A stretch of DNA of 64,000 bases from Chiridota heheva (GCA_020152595.1 JAIGNY010003759.1:762001-826000); one strand, 5' to 3'; counted from the first letter of the stretch, positions 1 through 12,540 are shown. The notes: a model not told the origin generated them from the sequence alone. Translations and numbers: made by a program.

Positions 1-275
1 CTCCTGCTCTAATAAGTGCCCTTGCTCTAATAAGTGCCCACCCAACATTTTTTGACGATAACACAATTTACTTAATTAATTTGAAGACTTCAAATACTCA
101 AAATTTGTTACATTCTTTGCTTATTTTGCATCTGATGCTCACAATGTTTTAGTTACGCTAATATATAACCAGTTCACACAATGCAGTTTGAGTAGTACAC
201 TGTACATGGCCTTGACCTTCATAGGCGCTTAATAGGAAGAAAATTTGGGCCTAAAAAGTGGTGCAATTCTATTTT
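1..275. repeat. Dispersed repeat, copy 1
   Basis: This stretch resembles 39235-39450 in the same orientation. Shared landmarks are the words CCACCCAACATTTTT, ACCAGTTCACACAATGCA and GGGCCTAAAAAGTGGTGCAA, in the same order and similar spacing. No coding potential is visible. The window starts inside it, so its left end is not seen. Confidence 0.7.
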
Positions 276-520
276 GGTAATACTAATCATTTAAAACAAT
301 TATATACTTACAGTCAAAATGTCATTTTGACTTCTGTTTCTTGTATATATGTTCTATTGGTTGATCAATTTAATTCAAATAAAACTGTTCACATTTGAAT
401 GATGAAATTTTCATAATTGTGTGACGAATATTTTTTATTAGAAAGGTAGAAAGCACTACAGACAAATTACTGTCTGTCTGTTTGTCAGTAACATGGACCA
501 TCAGTCACTTGGTCTGTCTG

Positions 521-700
521 TCTACCTTATAAACAGTCAGTCTACCTTATAAACAGTCAGTCTACCTTATAAACAGTCAGTCTACCTTATAAACAGTCAA
601 TCTACCTTATAAACAGTCAGTCTACCTTATAAACAGTCAGTCTACCTTATAAACAGTCAGTCTACCTTATAAAGAGTAGTCTACTTTATAAACAGTCTGT
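521..700. repeat. 20-bp tandem array, left part
   Basis: About nine units of CAGTCAGTCTACCTTATAAA with few variants. The same unit resumes at 3440-3868, so this is one array split by the LINE that lies between. The last bases before the LINE, AACAGTCTGT at 691-700, recur at 3440-3449 on the other side. Confidence 0.95.
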
Positions 701-924
701 TTGTTTGTTTGATGAGGTCTTAACGGCACCCGACAACGAAGGTCAAATTGTGCCTGAGAGGTCAGATCATTTTAGAGGTAGGAAGGAAAGAGACCAGGGG
801 GAGAATGAGAGAAATTCAAGAACAAAAGCCAGAAAGCTGTGATCGAGAGAGGAGGTGCATGGGTAAAACAAAAACAAAGTAGAGAGGGGTTGGAAGAGGA
901 GAATTAAATATGGTTGTAGTGGGA

Positions 925-1777
925 TGCATGCTGAAGGAAGAAGATTATTTTATCTGGAGGATTTTTCTGGAAGAACTTAGCAATTGAGTTGTGGGGAGCG
1001 AGGGAAGCTCTGGGAAGGTTGTACAGGGGGCAAGCAAGGAGAACGTGTTGGATTGTGAGGATGCAGTGGCAATTGTTACAGAGGGGTTGGGGGGAACCAA
1101 TAAGGAGGTGGGAGTGAGTGAGGTGGGTGTGACCAATTCTAAGACGGGTAATATGAACGTTGTCGATACGAGAAAGGTTGTTGATGGTGGATTTGATCGG
1201 GATTGTGGGCTGGATGACATGGAGTTTGTTATCAATTTAGAAGTTCCATGAGGTTTGCCAGCGGTCACGAACAAGAGAAGCGATAAGCGGTTTGATGTCA
1301 GAGAGGGTTTTGGGAAAAGGGGAAGGGAGGAGGTTAAGGGCAAGCTTAGCGGCTGTATCAGCCCTGTCATTGCCAGGGATGCCAACATGGCTGGGTATCC
1401 AGAAGAAAAGAACACTTTTCCTGCAGAGGGTGGGAGAAAAGAGTTTCCGGAGGAGGAGGTGGCAGGTGAGGTTATCCCATTTAAGATTGAGTAATGAAGT
1501 AAGAACAGCCTTTTGAGTCAGAGAAAATGGCAAAGTGACTGAGAGGAGAGTACTCAATAAAGTTGAGGGCGAGGAGAATGGCCTTAGCCTCGGCTGAAAA
1601 GATGGATGAGTAGTCAGGAAGTCTGCTACTGAGGGTGATGTCTTGGATGATGGCAGCAGCAGCTGTCTTGTTGCCTTCCTTGGAGCCATCAGTATAGATG
1701 GAGGTGTAATTTGAGAGTTGGTCTTTGATTTGGTTGTGGAGATTGATGAAGAGGTTAGGGTGGGTTTGAGTTTTGTT
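925..1777 (-). pseudogene. LINE RNase H and C-terminal region, broken
   Basis: Downstream part of the same LINE polyprotein. YTDGSKEGN followed by FSDSK and FFWIPSHVGIPGNDRAD are the RNase H hallmark blocks carrying the acidic and histidine catalytic residues. Against the copy at 54.1-54.9 kb, this copy has one extra T in the run at 1511-1514. That shifts the frame between FSDSK and the following KAVLT. It also has a TAA just after RWQTSW near 1237, where the other copy reads Ser-Gln. Beyond it, a region matching the CNNCHC cluster of the second copy can still be followed. These differences are read directly from the two sequences; loss of function is inferred from them. Confidence 0.85.
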
Positions 1778-3438
1778 TTAAGTGGAGAGGTCTAGGTGGA
1801 CAGAAGGGAGAGGGGTGGTCCAAGGGGGAAAAGTGGGCCAGGAGTAGGTGCCGAGAGTGGCGGGGTTGATGCCAAGTTGGAAGAGGTCTGATTTAATGCG
1901 TAAGCTGAAGGGAGGGGATAGGGTTTTAGTCCTATCAAAAAGGGAGGAGAAATTGGGGTACCTAATGAGGTTGTAAACAGGGTTCTGGGTGTTGGTGAGG
2001 ACTCTAAAAGCATAGGAGAGGCTAAGCTTTTTACATCTTAGTAGAAAGGGGGGTTCGTTGGCTTCAACATGAAGGCTAGTGATTGAGGAGGTCCTGTAGG
2101 CTCCTAGACAAAGCCTGAGGGCTTCATTTTGGATGGTGTTAATGTGGTTGAGGTATGAGTTGTGAGCGACACAGTAGACAATATTGCCATAGTCAAGCTT
2201 GGCACGAATGGTGAGCCTGAAAATTTTGAGGAGAGCATAGCGGTTCGCTCCCCAAGAGGTGTTGGAGAGCAGTCGGAGGAGGTTGAGGGAGCTATTGCAT
2301 TTTAGTTTCAGGTTGGTGATGTGTGGCTTGTAGGTGAGCTTGGGGTCTAGGGTTAGACCAAGGAACTTTGTGTTTTCAACTTTAGGGATGCGATTCCCAT
2401 TGAGTACAAAGTTCGGGTTGGGGTGGAGGTTGTTGAAATGACAAAAGTGCATGCAGACTGTCTTGTCTTTGGAGAATTTAAAACCGTTATTGTTGCTCCA
2501 GATTTGCAGCTGGTTGAGGCTGGTTTGGAGCCTATTTTCAACAATAGGAAAGCTAGGGGAGGAGTAGAAGATGGTGAAGTCATCCACGTTGAGGGTACAT
2601 TTGATGCTGGGGCCAAGGTTATTCGCGATGTCATTAATGCTCAGGTTGAAGAGAGTGGGGGAGAGGATGCTGCCTTGGGGGACGCCCTCTTCTTGGGGGT
2701 ATGGGTTGGAGAGGGTGTGGCCAATACGAACTTGGAACTGCCTGGGTGAGAGGAAGTTTTGAATAAAGATGGGGAGGTGGCCTCTGAGGCCGATGGTGTG
2801 AAGTTTTCGGGTAATGCCGTATTTCCAAGTAGTGTCGAAAGCTTTCTCGAGGTCAAAAAATATGGCAATAAGGTGTTCCTTTTTTGCAAAGGATTCCCGG
2901 ATAGCGGTGTCGAGCGTAATTAACTGGTCTAGGGTATTGCGACGTTTTCGGAAGCCGCTTTGGTGAGAGAGGATTCTGTTGGTCTCGAGGAACCAGTTTA
3001 GTCTCTGATTAATGATCTTTTCCATAATTTTACAGAGACAGCAAGTAAGGGCGATGGGTCGGTAGCTGGTGGGGTCGGTAACATCCTTCCCCAGTTTAAG
3101 GACGGGGATGACAATAGCTGTCCTCCAGATAGGGGGAAAGGAGTGTGAGGACCAAATGTGGTTGAAGATGGTGAGTAGGGTAGTGGTGGCCTTGATGGGG
3201 AGGTGTTTCAGAAACTGATAGGGGATGTTATCTGGGCCCTTGGAGGTGCAACCAGCGTCGTTGATGGCTTGGTTTAATTCAGAAAGGGTGAGAGGGGTGT
3301 TGTAGCTTTCGGAGTTGTCGGAGGGAAAAGTGATTCTCCGGGCTTCATCGCAAGCTTTTTTGATTTTGAAAGCATTGGAGTAGTTGGTCAAGGACGAGAT
3401 AATGCTGAAAGAGGCGGCGAGGTGGTCAACGATGTCCT
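1778..3438 (-). pseudogene. LINE reverse transcriptase, partial
   Basis: Non-LTR reverse transcriptase that in life would copy the element RNA at a nicked target. The frame is open from the 5' truncation near 3438 down to a TAA at 1778-1780. Recognisable blocks in order are SYRPIALTCCLCKIMEK, SGFRKRRNTLDQL, FFDLEKAFDTTW (motif A), GVPQGSILSPTLFN (motif B) and the catalytic box LNVDDFTIF (motif C, usually F/Y-A/V-DD, here with Asn before VDD), then FLGLTLDPKLT. No upstream methionine is meaningful because the 5' end of the protein is cut off. The TAA at 1778 lies in the same frame as the RNase H that follows, so RT and RNase H were originally one polyprotein broken by a nonsense change. There are three breaks in all: this stop, a frameshift near 1511 and a second stop near 1237. 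The copy is therefore dead. Confidence 0.9.
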
Positions 3439-3439
3439 T

Positions 3440-3868
3440 AACAGTCTGTCTACCTTATAAACAGTCAGTCTACCTTATAACAGTCAGTCTACCTTATAAA
3501 CAGTCAGTCTACCTTACAAACAGTCAGTCTACCTTATAAACAGTTAGTCTACCCTATAAACAGTAAGTCTACCTTATAAACAGTCAGTCTACCTTATAAA
3601 CAGTCAGTCTACTTTTTAACCAGTCAGTCTACCTTATAAACAGTCTGTCTACCTTATAAACAGTCTGTCTACCTTATAAACAGTCTGTCTACCTTATAAA
3701 CAGTCAGTCTACCTTATAAACAGTAGTCTACCTTATAAACAGTCTGTCTACCTTATAAACAGTCAGTCTACTTTATAAACAGTCAGTCTACCTTATAAAC
3801 AGTCAGTCTACCTTACAAACAGAAGTCTACCTTATAAACAGTCAGTCTACCTTATAAACAGTCTGTCT
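3440..3868. repeat. 20-bp tandem array, right part
   Basis: Roughly twenty-one further units of the CAGTCAGTCTACCTTATAAA repeat, several with CTGT instead of CAGT and a few with deletions. It continues the array at 521-700 beyond the LINE insertion. Confidence 0.95.
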
Positions 3869-6800
3869 AACCAGGGAGTCTTATCATCTCCCCGGTCTGA
3901 ACAACACATACATTAGTCAGTCTGTCTTCTTATCTGCCTTTCTTTCTATCCATTCATCCCTTTGTTCTTTTAAGAAAAAATAGAAATAGCAATGAAAATA
4001 TGTCATACATTTTGTAAAGTTACATATTCATTCCTTCAATATACATCCACGAATACAATGTCAAACTTATTGCACTATACATTTCATATTTATCTCAATT
4101 CTATGAATAATTACAGAGACATTTAAAAATGTCACTATCTTTTACAATCACAATCCAAGATGAGAAAATGCATAACATCTGAAGAGCAAGGGAGAGTCAC
4201 GTATTCACATGGACATTACACTCAATTTCTATTCCAAATATGGATGCAGAGGCATATCAGAACATGCAGAATAATCACACACACACACAAACAAAAAAAA
4301 CATAAAAAGGAAGGAGGGCATTCATGCTTTTTGAGACCGCTGTGTGCAATGATGTGCAGGATTTTGTTATGTACAACGAATGCATTTTAATGCTTCATTT
4401 CAAGAGTTAGTATGAAAGAAGGGTTGACAAATTGGCCTGAAAGCTTTTCCAGTGTTGACCGTCGCATGAGTGGTTATTCAAGAGATAAATGATTTTGTCG
4501 TGAATTAAATTGCATGTTCAGGCTTCATTGAAATATTGTTTGCTGTAACTCCCCCCTCCCCCTCAAAAAATGTAATTCCCCCTCTCAATTCAATTTATTT
4601 CTTTTTAATTGTGTTTGAACTGACAATAGTGTAGTTTGTAAAAAAATATACAGAAAATGTATGCAAATGATGCAAAAGTGCATGTGATCCCAAAAACTTT
4701 AAAAAGGTCATGCCCATACCTAATCAGTATATAGAAAATCTTTTACTTGACTTCCAAATTTTCTTTCCTCCAACTGAACAATTTTGATTAAGTTAGGTTT
4801 CAGCGAACAAATAATATTTTTTAGATGAAATTATGTGGGTTATACAATTTCTGAAAGGAAAGCTCCTTCTGCGATGAGCAGACCTTACACACATTTTGCC
4901 CACTTGGATATGATTTTGGTTGTCTCGACCAGCTGCATAAATCATTTGTCGACCCTTGTAAGAAAGAGAGTTATGGAGGAGGAAATAGAGGACACACCTG
5001 GAGGGCTTGATGACGTTGCTCGGGTTTTCGTTTGGTCACACATAGCTTGAAATTACACAAAATATTGGAATTTATAAAGAAAATACAGTGAACAGATTTA
5101 GCTCTTGGGTTAAAATCCCTGGAATAAAATAATTTTAACAACCCAGCATTATATCCCACCAAGACCTGCTCAAAGGGAATCCAATAGACCAGGAAATTGG
5201 AATAAGAATGGGTACTTATTAAACCTGTTGAAGGTCCTTACTGGACAATAAATTGATGGAAAACTGAAAATCTGAACCAGTAATGCTGCTTTCTTAGTTC
5301 TGTTGTTTGACATAAGTCATTGAATTCTCTGAATGTTTTGACGTTCACTACCGCCCTCAATATAAACAATTTATTCATCTCTTTATATATCTATTTGTAT
5401 TGCAACTTGGCTGAGGACTGCTGTGAGAGAAAGAAATGAGATGGGGTACAGCACCTGACCAGCAAGTGTAGCTGCAGGTGACAGGACAAAATGGCAAAAG
5501 AGAATTAATGGCCCTATTCCCTCATGAGGGAGAAGGAACTGATGATGATGACTGCAGCATGTGGTAGCACTTAATTAATAAGTTCCCCCTTTAAATCCTA
5601 TGATAAAATGACAAATTCAGGATATTATTTTGCACTTGAGAGGAAAAGGTTTTAAAAATACAACGATGTTTTCTGACAACCATGAAAAGTTGTATCTGAT
5701 GAGGGTACTTGTACTATTGGTTCACCTAAAGTTTTGGCCTTTTAAGGCCCAAAGTTAGAAGGTATGAAATATATTTATCAGATTGAGACCTCCCCTATTC
5801 AGTGGAATTGTGCTATTTCATGCATTACAATTCCGCAAGTTGTCATTAAGTTTTTCAGGTTTTTTTTTCTTTTCACTTTTTGTTTTGCCAATCTTTATAC
5901 CACTATATACTCGCTATATTATATTAGCACTATTGGAGGTTTATTTCTTGCCCCAGAAATCACAAATTCATTAATTTTTCCCAGGGTTTTCCCCCCATCC
6001 CCCCACTAGGGGCCCTTTAGCAAGTGCCCCTGGAACCCAAGCCATTTACATTCAGGCAACACCTTAGGCTGCATGTTTGGGCTGGAAGCCTACAGCTTAA
6101 TCAAATATATATCAGCTATTTTATTCATTTCTCACTCACATGCCTTTTCACTGTTGCATCCTCAATTAAAAAACAATTCTACATTTACTGTCAAGATATT
6201 CAAGTGACAAATACCTCCATGCTGTATAATTTCAAATGTCAGACACTATGAGATTAAACTCTAATAGGCAGGAAAGAAGTCACAATTTACAAATTGTGAT
6301 CACAATTATCCAAATTTTACGCTTGTACCATCCATTGCATTTCTGGTTAACTTTTGTCGGTAAATGAAGTTCTTCCTTTATCTACATCAATGCCTATCAG
6401 GCTCATCAAACACGTCACATTCTCACCCTTGACATTAACTATCCGATAGGATCCGTAATATGAAAAAGGCAATTAACGCAAAGAGACAAGCAAATAGAAG
6501 AAAAAGCAATTTTGACGGAAACTAATTATACTGCACAGAAGGTGGAAACACCAGGGGATTACACTTGGGTCTAAATTTAAACGTTAAATGCTTAATGATG
6601 GACAGGTTTGCAATTAGGTCAAGAAATTAGTCAAGGATTATTTAATGGGCAAAAACAATAAATTTTAATCTAGCCGTGAGGAATTTTAAGGGGAATGGTG
6701 TTCATTCTGATATCTATATGAAGTAATGTTTTTGAATTTTCATGTTAATTTACCTTTTATGATTGATAGTGTTGTAGCAGCTTTGATAAAATATAATGCA

Positions 6801-7420
6801 TAATATTAAATAGATTTTCAGAAAATTCAAGTGATATATTGAAATTTTTTCAAATAAACTTAATAGACTGATATTTTGGCAGTAGCTTAATAAAATACTA
6901 TCCAATTAACCTGCATAATGTCCCAGGGGAGTGTTTTCCGTTGGGGTACTGTGGTAATATTTGGTCATTTCAGTGTGTAGTGACCATTAGGACTATGAAT
7001 AACTGGTGGTGTTAAAAAGTATGGGTGAGTTATGGGTCCTCAAAATATGCCTGTACCATAGGCATGTTTACCCCATGGGGAAACAGTGGTAAGAATGCCC
7101 TACATTGACTGGGGAAAAGGGGATTGCATGAGGGACAGGGGTTAGAAGTGTACCTATTATGGATTTTCCCTTTAAAGTGTGAAAAATTGATAACTTTACC
7201 ATTCACCACGTACTTGGCTTTTTCTCACTACTTCATGACTACAATAATGTCATAGAATGTGCCCCCCATTTGCGCTACACCCATGCCTTTTTAGTGTATG
7301 GGCATCACTGCCCCATACCTCTGACAAAACTAAATAAATTTGAATAGTGTGTGGGTGATTTGAATAGTGTGTGGGTAGTTAAAGTTTGGTTATTTTACAT
7401 CCCTTTGAGAGAGAGAGAGA
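3869..7420. other. No gene recognised
   Basis: AT-rich non-coding sequence with short homopolymers and a (AG)n tract near 7408. The only hint of old coding sequence is at about 5400-5545 on the plus strand. There the reading AGDRTKWQKRINGPI followed by stops resembles the extreme C-terminus of some LINE polyproteins. That resemblance is weak. Confidence 0.5.
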
Positions 7421-7421
7421 G

Positions 7422-7684
7422 TTGAATACACAATTACAATGACGGGGTCGTCGCCTGCGTATTCGGTTATGATAGTACAAATGCTATCACGAAACGCTTA
7501 ATACGACCCGGACGAGAACACAGGTACGACGTACGGACAGACATAACATCGACAACCAAGTCAATGTCCACGGCCTTTGATAACCAGTTGTGGTGCACTG
7601 GCTTGTCTACCCACCCCAGGATTGAACCCGGGGCCTCGTGGTCTGTAGACAGGTATGATAACCGCTACACCACAGTAGGTAGAT
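7422..7684 (-). mobile_element. tRNA-derived SINE, copy 1
   Basis: Read on the minus strand, the head TGTGGTGTAGCGGTTA (A-box-like) is followed by GGGTTCAATCC (B box), giving a tRNA-like pol III promoter. It is followed by the family core AACTGGTTATCAAAGGC, shared with three other copies in this window. The 3' part is longer than in the other copies and ends in a CT/AG tract, so it may be a different subfamily. Confidence 0.8.
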
Positions 7685-7699
7685 ACATCCCTTTCTTCT

Positions 7700-9040
7700 T
7701 AACAGTTTAGGTTATATAGAGATGTTCATGGCTATTTGATAAACCAGTTGTGAAGCGCTGGTGCAAAATGACAAAAAGAGAATCAAAGAAACAGTAACAA
7801 CACAATCCACAAAAACTACATCAAAAATATAGAGCTTGAGGTATCTGTTCTACTACAGAAGAAAAACAACAGCGGATAATACACGAATATCACTCATACT
7901 GCAAGAGTGGATGGGGATATAAACAGGGAAATATTCATTCGGAATCCAAACGAAGAGGGGGCTGGGGTGACCACTGATGACACTCACCTCTAGGACAAGA
8001 GTGAGTCAGACGTCGCAAACTCAAGACTTTTTGCTCTAATGTGAGATGAAACAAAATATTAAAAAGTGAAATCAAACGTAAAAATATGACTGTGATGATT
8101 TTAGTGATATTGTTCTAAAAAGCTGTGAATAACACACAACACTCAGTGATGGAAATTTTTGCATGAATTATTATGGGTAGTTTGGGGTTGATGTATTTCA
8201 GATTTTTTTGTTGAAAAAAATTGTTTAATATCTATAGAGTCAAAATAATGCTTCATGAAAATTCCTTGTTGCATAGAAGTTACACTACTAATGTGCTCCC
8301 TTTTAAGATGTAGGCAATACACAAGTTCACAGTTCCAGTCTGCTCATGCGCACAATGACGTGTTGCCTTCAAGTTGCGAGTAAACCAAACCAACCAGCTT
8401 GAGCGCATGGTAAAATACACTCTTGGTTTGCGTAGTATTATCACGCGTCGTATTAACGTATTAAGACACATTGTACATGGCCTAAGATTAAAAAATCGGC
8501 ACTAAATTTCACTTTCTAATTTAGGACGACATAAGTTTTTCCCGGTGACTTAATATCATCTAGAATACTCAAAGTTATTAAAAAAATCAAAGCGAGAGAA
8601 TTTTACATACAGTGATTTTAAGAATTTGTTATCGTTATACAATCAATAGGGAATTTTGTTTGTTTACTTGCAACTCAAAATGGCAGACAGAACTCTTAAC
8701 ACATTTATATAACTATCTTCTCCAAGAAATTCTCCAAAAATGCTTCCCAGGAACTTTCCTTCTTTTTTTACTGATGTCCTTGAATGAATAATAACAATAA
8801 TCAACAAACTGCCAATTTTCAGATCTAAATGTGTCAAAATAAGTGTAAACAGAACCAAAAGTTTATTGCAGTTCCGATGCTCTTTTTTCATAAATTGATT
8901 GATTTGCAAGTTATTTTCTATAAACTGTCATGTTATTGTATGTCATGAAATATTAGTTCCATGATATTTTTCATAAGTCACACCCACATTGCAGATCAAT
9001 AAAAATATTGACAACATTAGCATCTGCACATTAATTAACA
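7700..9040. other. No gene recognised
   Basis: AT-rich sequence without convincing coding signal or splice-bounded open frames on either strand. Confidence 0.5.
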
Positions 9041-10140
9041 ACATTATCATAAGCATTAAGTATGATAAAAAACGGTCACTCATTTATCCTTTTTCAAGAA
9101 TTTGTCAGTAAGCCCTCCCTACTCAGTAATATTGATGACATCAATACCACAACATTAGAACATAATTTTGTACAAACCACGACCATATCTGTGTACGGCA
9201 TATGGAATAAATCCGATATACGGTTCATGAGATACAGTATGGTGTTAATATCCTTTAACATTGCACTTTCATATTAAGCCACACTTACCGTGCATATTAA
9301 TGATATCTGTTGATAACATAGGCATGTACACAATAACCAACAATATTACCATGCCCAATATAACACAAAATGGACATATACTTGCTCATTTATCACTTTT
9401 TTAAAATGTTCACTTAAGCCCCGCCCACTTATTAATATGCATGAAAGCACCACCAAAAACATTAGAACACATCTGCAGATCATGAGCTGTGTACCACACA
9501 TGATGTTAATCCAGTTCATAGTTTTTGAGATATTGTGTTTACAAGCTTTTTGTTTACAAAATCATATTAAGCCCCGCCCACTACGCCTATTAATGAAAGT
9601 ACACGAACACGCACACACTAGCTAACATCATTTTCAAAACAAATATGAAACAAAACAGACATTCGATTGTCAAAATAAGAGCACTTCAATTTTTTTATAT
9701 TAAGCCCTGCCTACTCGTTAATGTGCATGATACCACCAAAAAAAATAAAAATAGGGCACATCTACAGCCATCTATGGGTTATCTGTGTACCAAATATGAC
9801 ATGAATACAGTCTACTGTTCTTGAGATACTGTGTTATAAGCTCTTTTCAGCAAAACTATTTTAAGCCCTGCCCACTATGCATATTAATGACATTCAATGT
9901 TATTAAATCATGAACATGTACATACCAGCTAACATCATGATTGTACCAAATATGAAACAAAACACATGCGGTTGTTAAAATATGAACATCTCAAGATTTG
10001 TACATCAAGCCATGCCTACTCATTAATATACGTGACAGCTTCACCAAAAAAACAATAGGGCACATCTACGGACTGGCCTACCTATGTTCCATATATGACA
10101 TAAACACAATGTGTCATTCTGGAGATATCATTAGCTGTGG
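9040..10140. repeat. Diverged tandem repeat of about 300 bp
   Basis: A landmark of the form AAGCCC-GCC-ACT-TTAAT recurs near 9110, 9417, 9704 and 10009. A second landmark, AAGCC-GCATATTAATGA, recurs near 9277, 9570 and 9864. That gives about 3.5 units of roughly 290-305 bp, diverged from each other. No open frame is conserved between units, so it is not coding. Confidence 0.8.
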
Positions 10141-10599
10141 CTCTCCTTAAAATTCTGTTCCAGCCAGTCCAAACCACAAACCTAAATATTGTGACTAATA
10201 TAACCAATTATCCTCCCTAAAATAGATCTCTTGCTAAATGATTGACAGTTCATATGGCATGCATGTAATGAAACACCTTGTTTAACTAAAAGGTCAGTTA
10301 GAGTTATCAAAGAAAACAATGGTTCCCTTACTGCCAGAACTAGTTACAACTACTGTGTGAACTTTTATGAACTGTATTTACTGTGTGCAATTATCTTTGG
10401 ACACGTGGGTGTAATTTGAGTAACTGGTGTCTGAAATATTATCAGCGAGTGGAACCTAAGCTTAATTGCTTGTGGTTTCAAAGTAAGGAAAAAGATAGAA
10501 AAATGATAGGGAAATGTCTGGCCCGATCTGCTTAAATTTGACATCGGGTCTGAGTGTTTATTTTTTTAAGGACAGGAGCAGCTAATGATTGTGTTTAAA

Positions 10600-10665
10600 A
10601 GCTAGGCATCACACACATACATACACACACATACCCGTACATACATACATACACACACCTATACA
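10600..10665. repeat. CA/CATA simple repeat
   Basis: A short tract of alternating ACAC and ATAC words leading directly into the next repeat block. Confidence 0.8.
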
Positions 10666-11260
10666 GGGCCTGACAATAATTTTAGGAGCAGGTAGTAGGC
10701 CACTTGAAAGACATTATTTGTGGGACCAAATTTGTGGGACCATACCAGATCTGTGTTTTCATACTGATCAATGCAATAATATTGGCACCGATAAATTAGA
10801 GTGTTCTACATACTGGGCCTGGCAATAATTTTGGGACTGAGTTGACAGTTCAAGGGCCTTATTTGTGGGATCATGTTAGATCTGTGTGGGCTTGACAATA
10901 ATTTTGGGGCTGAGTAGTGTCGGCTAGTGGAAGGACATTATTTGTAGGACCAAGTTAATGGGACCATGCAAGATATGTGTCTTCTTGCATATCAAGGCAA
11001 AAATAATGGAACCAACAAATTGGCTTAATTGTTCTACCTACAGGGTCTGACAATTTTGGGACTGAGAAGTTTTTGACCAGTCCAAGGAAATTTTATGTGG
11101 GACCATGCCACATCTGCATATTTATACAAGTCTAAACAAAAGAGTGGACCCCGAAAACTGGCTCATACTACATGCAGAGTATGCCAATAAAATTTGATAC
11201 CTAGTAGTTGGCCACTTTAAGGAGACATTTGTGGGACTAATCATTTGAAAGAGTCATGAT
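10664..11260. repeat. Diverged tandem repeat with GTGGGACCA motifs
   Basis: The phrases TGACAATAATTTTGGGACTGAG, ATTATTTGTGGGACCA and AGATCTGTGT return about four times at 100-200 bp spacing with many differences. Related GTGGGACCA words also occur in the repeat block at 19440-20350, so the two blocks may share an origin. Confidence 0.65.
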
Positions 11261-11850
11261 ATGTCCAAAGTAATGGGACCATTGGAGTGTGAGGAAGTGT
11301 TTTTAATGAATTACTTGACCTCTGACCTTTTAAGTAACACACACAAATTAGGACAATACCTTATCACCATATGTGTTATAAGCTGGGATAAGGTAAAAAC
11401 ATCACAAACTTATTCCAGGACACCTGATGGGATACATTACAAGCAGGTGTCAAAATTTGTTTTTCAAAATCTTATATATTTTTTGCAAAAAATGGGGGAC
11501 AAATTCCCCTACCCACCCAAGAATTACAGCCCTGTGTTCCACCCATTACAGTCAGGGACTATAGGAAGAAGTTACAAAAATAAAATAATAATAAAAATAA
11601 AATTAGAATATTCTTATATGATATTTTCATGACATTGTACAATTCGAGTTAGCAATGGATCCCTCTCGTCCAAACAGATTGCACAAAACACTTCCATGAA
11701 TGAACAAAAATGCGTTACAAAAAAACAAAAAAATTGTACACTATATATTTCTATCTGTTAATCATAGCATATCACATCAATGTGGTTTTGTTTTGAAGAT
11801 TACAATGTCAATTGATGTCAATCTTGCTCATAGGTTCGAAACAGAAGTTT
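11261..11850. other. No gene recognised; 3' flank of the protease relic
   Basis: AT-rich sequence downstream of the serine protease stop codon. No clear polyadenylation signal was located on the minus strand close to the stop. Confidence 0.45.
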
Positions 11851-11852
11851 GC

Positions 11853-12020
11853 TTATTTGGCGGCAATTTTGGATGTGATCCAATCGACGTAGTTAGCAAC
11901 ATTTGTGTAAACACCTAGGTCACTAGCATCAGCATATCCGTAACTCCAGCTGACAATATCACACAGCTCAAATTTTCCGGATGGTCCGGTGGCACTGACG
12001 AATGATCCACTGCTGTCTCC
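11853..12020 (-). pseudogene. S1 serine protease, terminal exon (decayed)
   Basis: Last exon of a trypsin/chymotrypsin-like (peptidase S1) protein, normally a secreted or digestive endopeptidase. An acceptor TTACACAG precedes GGA at 12020, and the stop is TAA at 11853-11855. The exon covers the catalytic-serine block and the C-terminal strand and helix. GDSSGSFV stands where GDSGGPLV is expected, and GVYTNVANYVDWI is nearly perfect for the family. The active serine is kept, but the following Gly and Pro are Ser. SW-Gly has become SWS, the usual Cys of GYGCA is Tyr, and the Pro of PGVYT is Leu. Together with the stop in the preceding exon, this says pseudogene. A catalytically dead homologue is the alternative if the stop proves to be a sequencing error. 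Confidence 0.85.
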
Positions 12021-12129
12021 CTGTGTAATATAATGCAAAAAACATTCATTTTAGACTTGCATTTCCAAACTAATGTAAAGTAGGAAAGTGTAGGTTTACT
12101 CTCCAAAGTAAAGTTGTACATGAGTATTA

Positions 12130-12540
12130 ACTATATGCGCATGGTGTTAATGCTCCACGACCAAATTGGCATGATTATCATGCCCTTTAGCCTAGTTGAC
12201 ATGATTATTGTGCTATTGATCCACTTAACCCAGTTGACATGGTTTTGTGCATTTAAACCCAGTTGGCATGCATAAACTGGTGCTCGTTGTCCTAGCTGGC
12301 ATGATTTTGTGTATTAAAACCAGTTGGCAAATTTATTTAGTGCCCGTTAAACTATTTGGCATATTTTTGTGTCTTTAATCCTAGTTGGTATGCATAATCT
12401 TGTGGTTCCAGAACCAATTGGCATGATTTGGTGCCTTTAAAGCCAGTTGGCATGCATAAATATTGCACCGTTACACCCAGTCAGCATGATTTTTAGATCC
12501 ATTTGACACACTATTTAACTCGCTTAAGCTTTTTTACCAT
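12130..12540. repeat. Short diverged repeat inside the protease intron
   Basis: The phrase CCAGTTGGCATGATTTTGTGC and its variants recur about twelve times at 30-60 bp spacing. It fills most of the intron between the two protease exons. Confidence 0.75.

Larger units (their letters stand above)
701..3439 (-). mobile_element. 5'-truncated non-LTR retrotransposon with RT and RNase H (I/Jockey-like group)
   Basis: The element runs on the minus strand from a 5' truncation at about 3439 to a 3' tail of AAAC-type repeats at 701-715. It holds reverse transcriptase, then RNase H, then a cysteine/histidine cluster. The endonuclease region is missing. Its insertion splits the 20-bp array, and AACAGTCTGT on both sides could be a 10-bp target-site duplication. 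Because the target itself is repetitive, the exact duplication length is ambiguous. A second, shorter copy lies at 54070-54908 and a diverged one at 15090-15785. The presence of RNase H downstream of RT suggests the I/Tad/Nimb side of the LINEs; the clade was not tested. Confidence 0.92.

Noticed and set aside
991..1516. Plus-strand frames opposite the LINE
   Set aside because: Antisense shadows of the RNase H region; the minus-strand motifs are clear.
7570..7684. Functional tRNA gene
   Set aside because: tRNA-like boxes are present, but the sequence continues into the SINE core shared with other copies and no full cloverleaf is evident.
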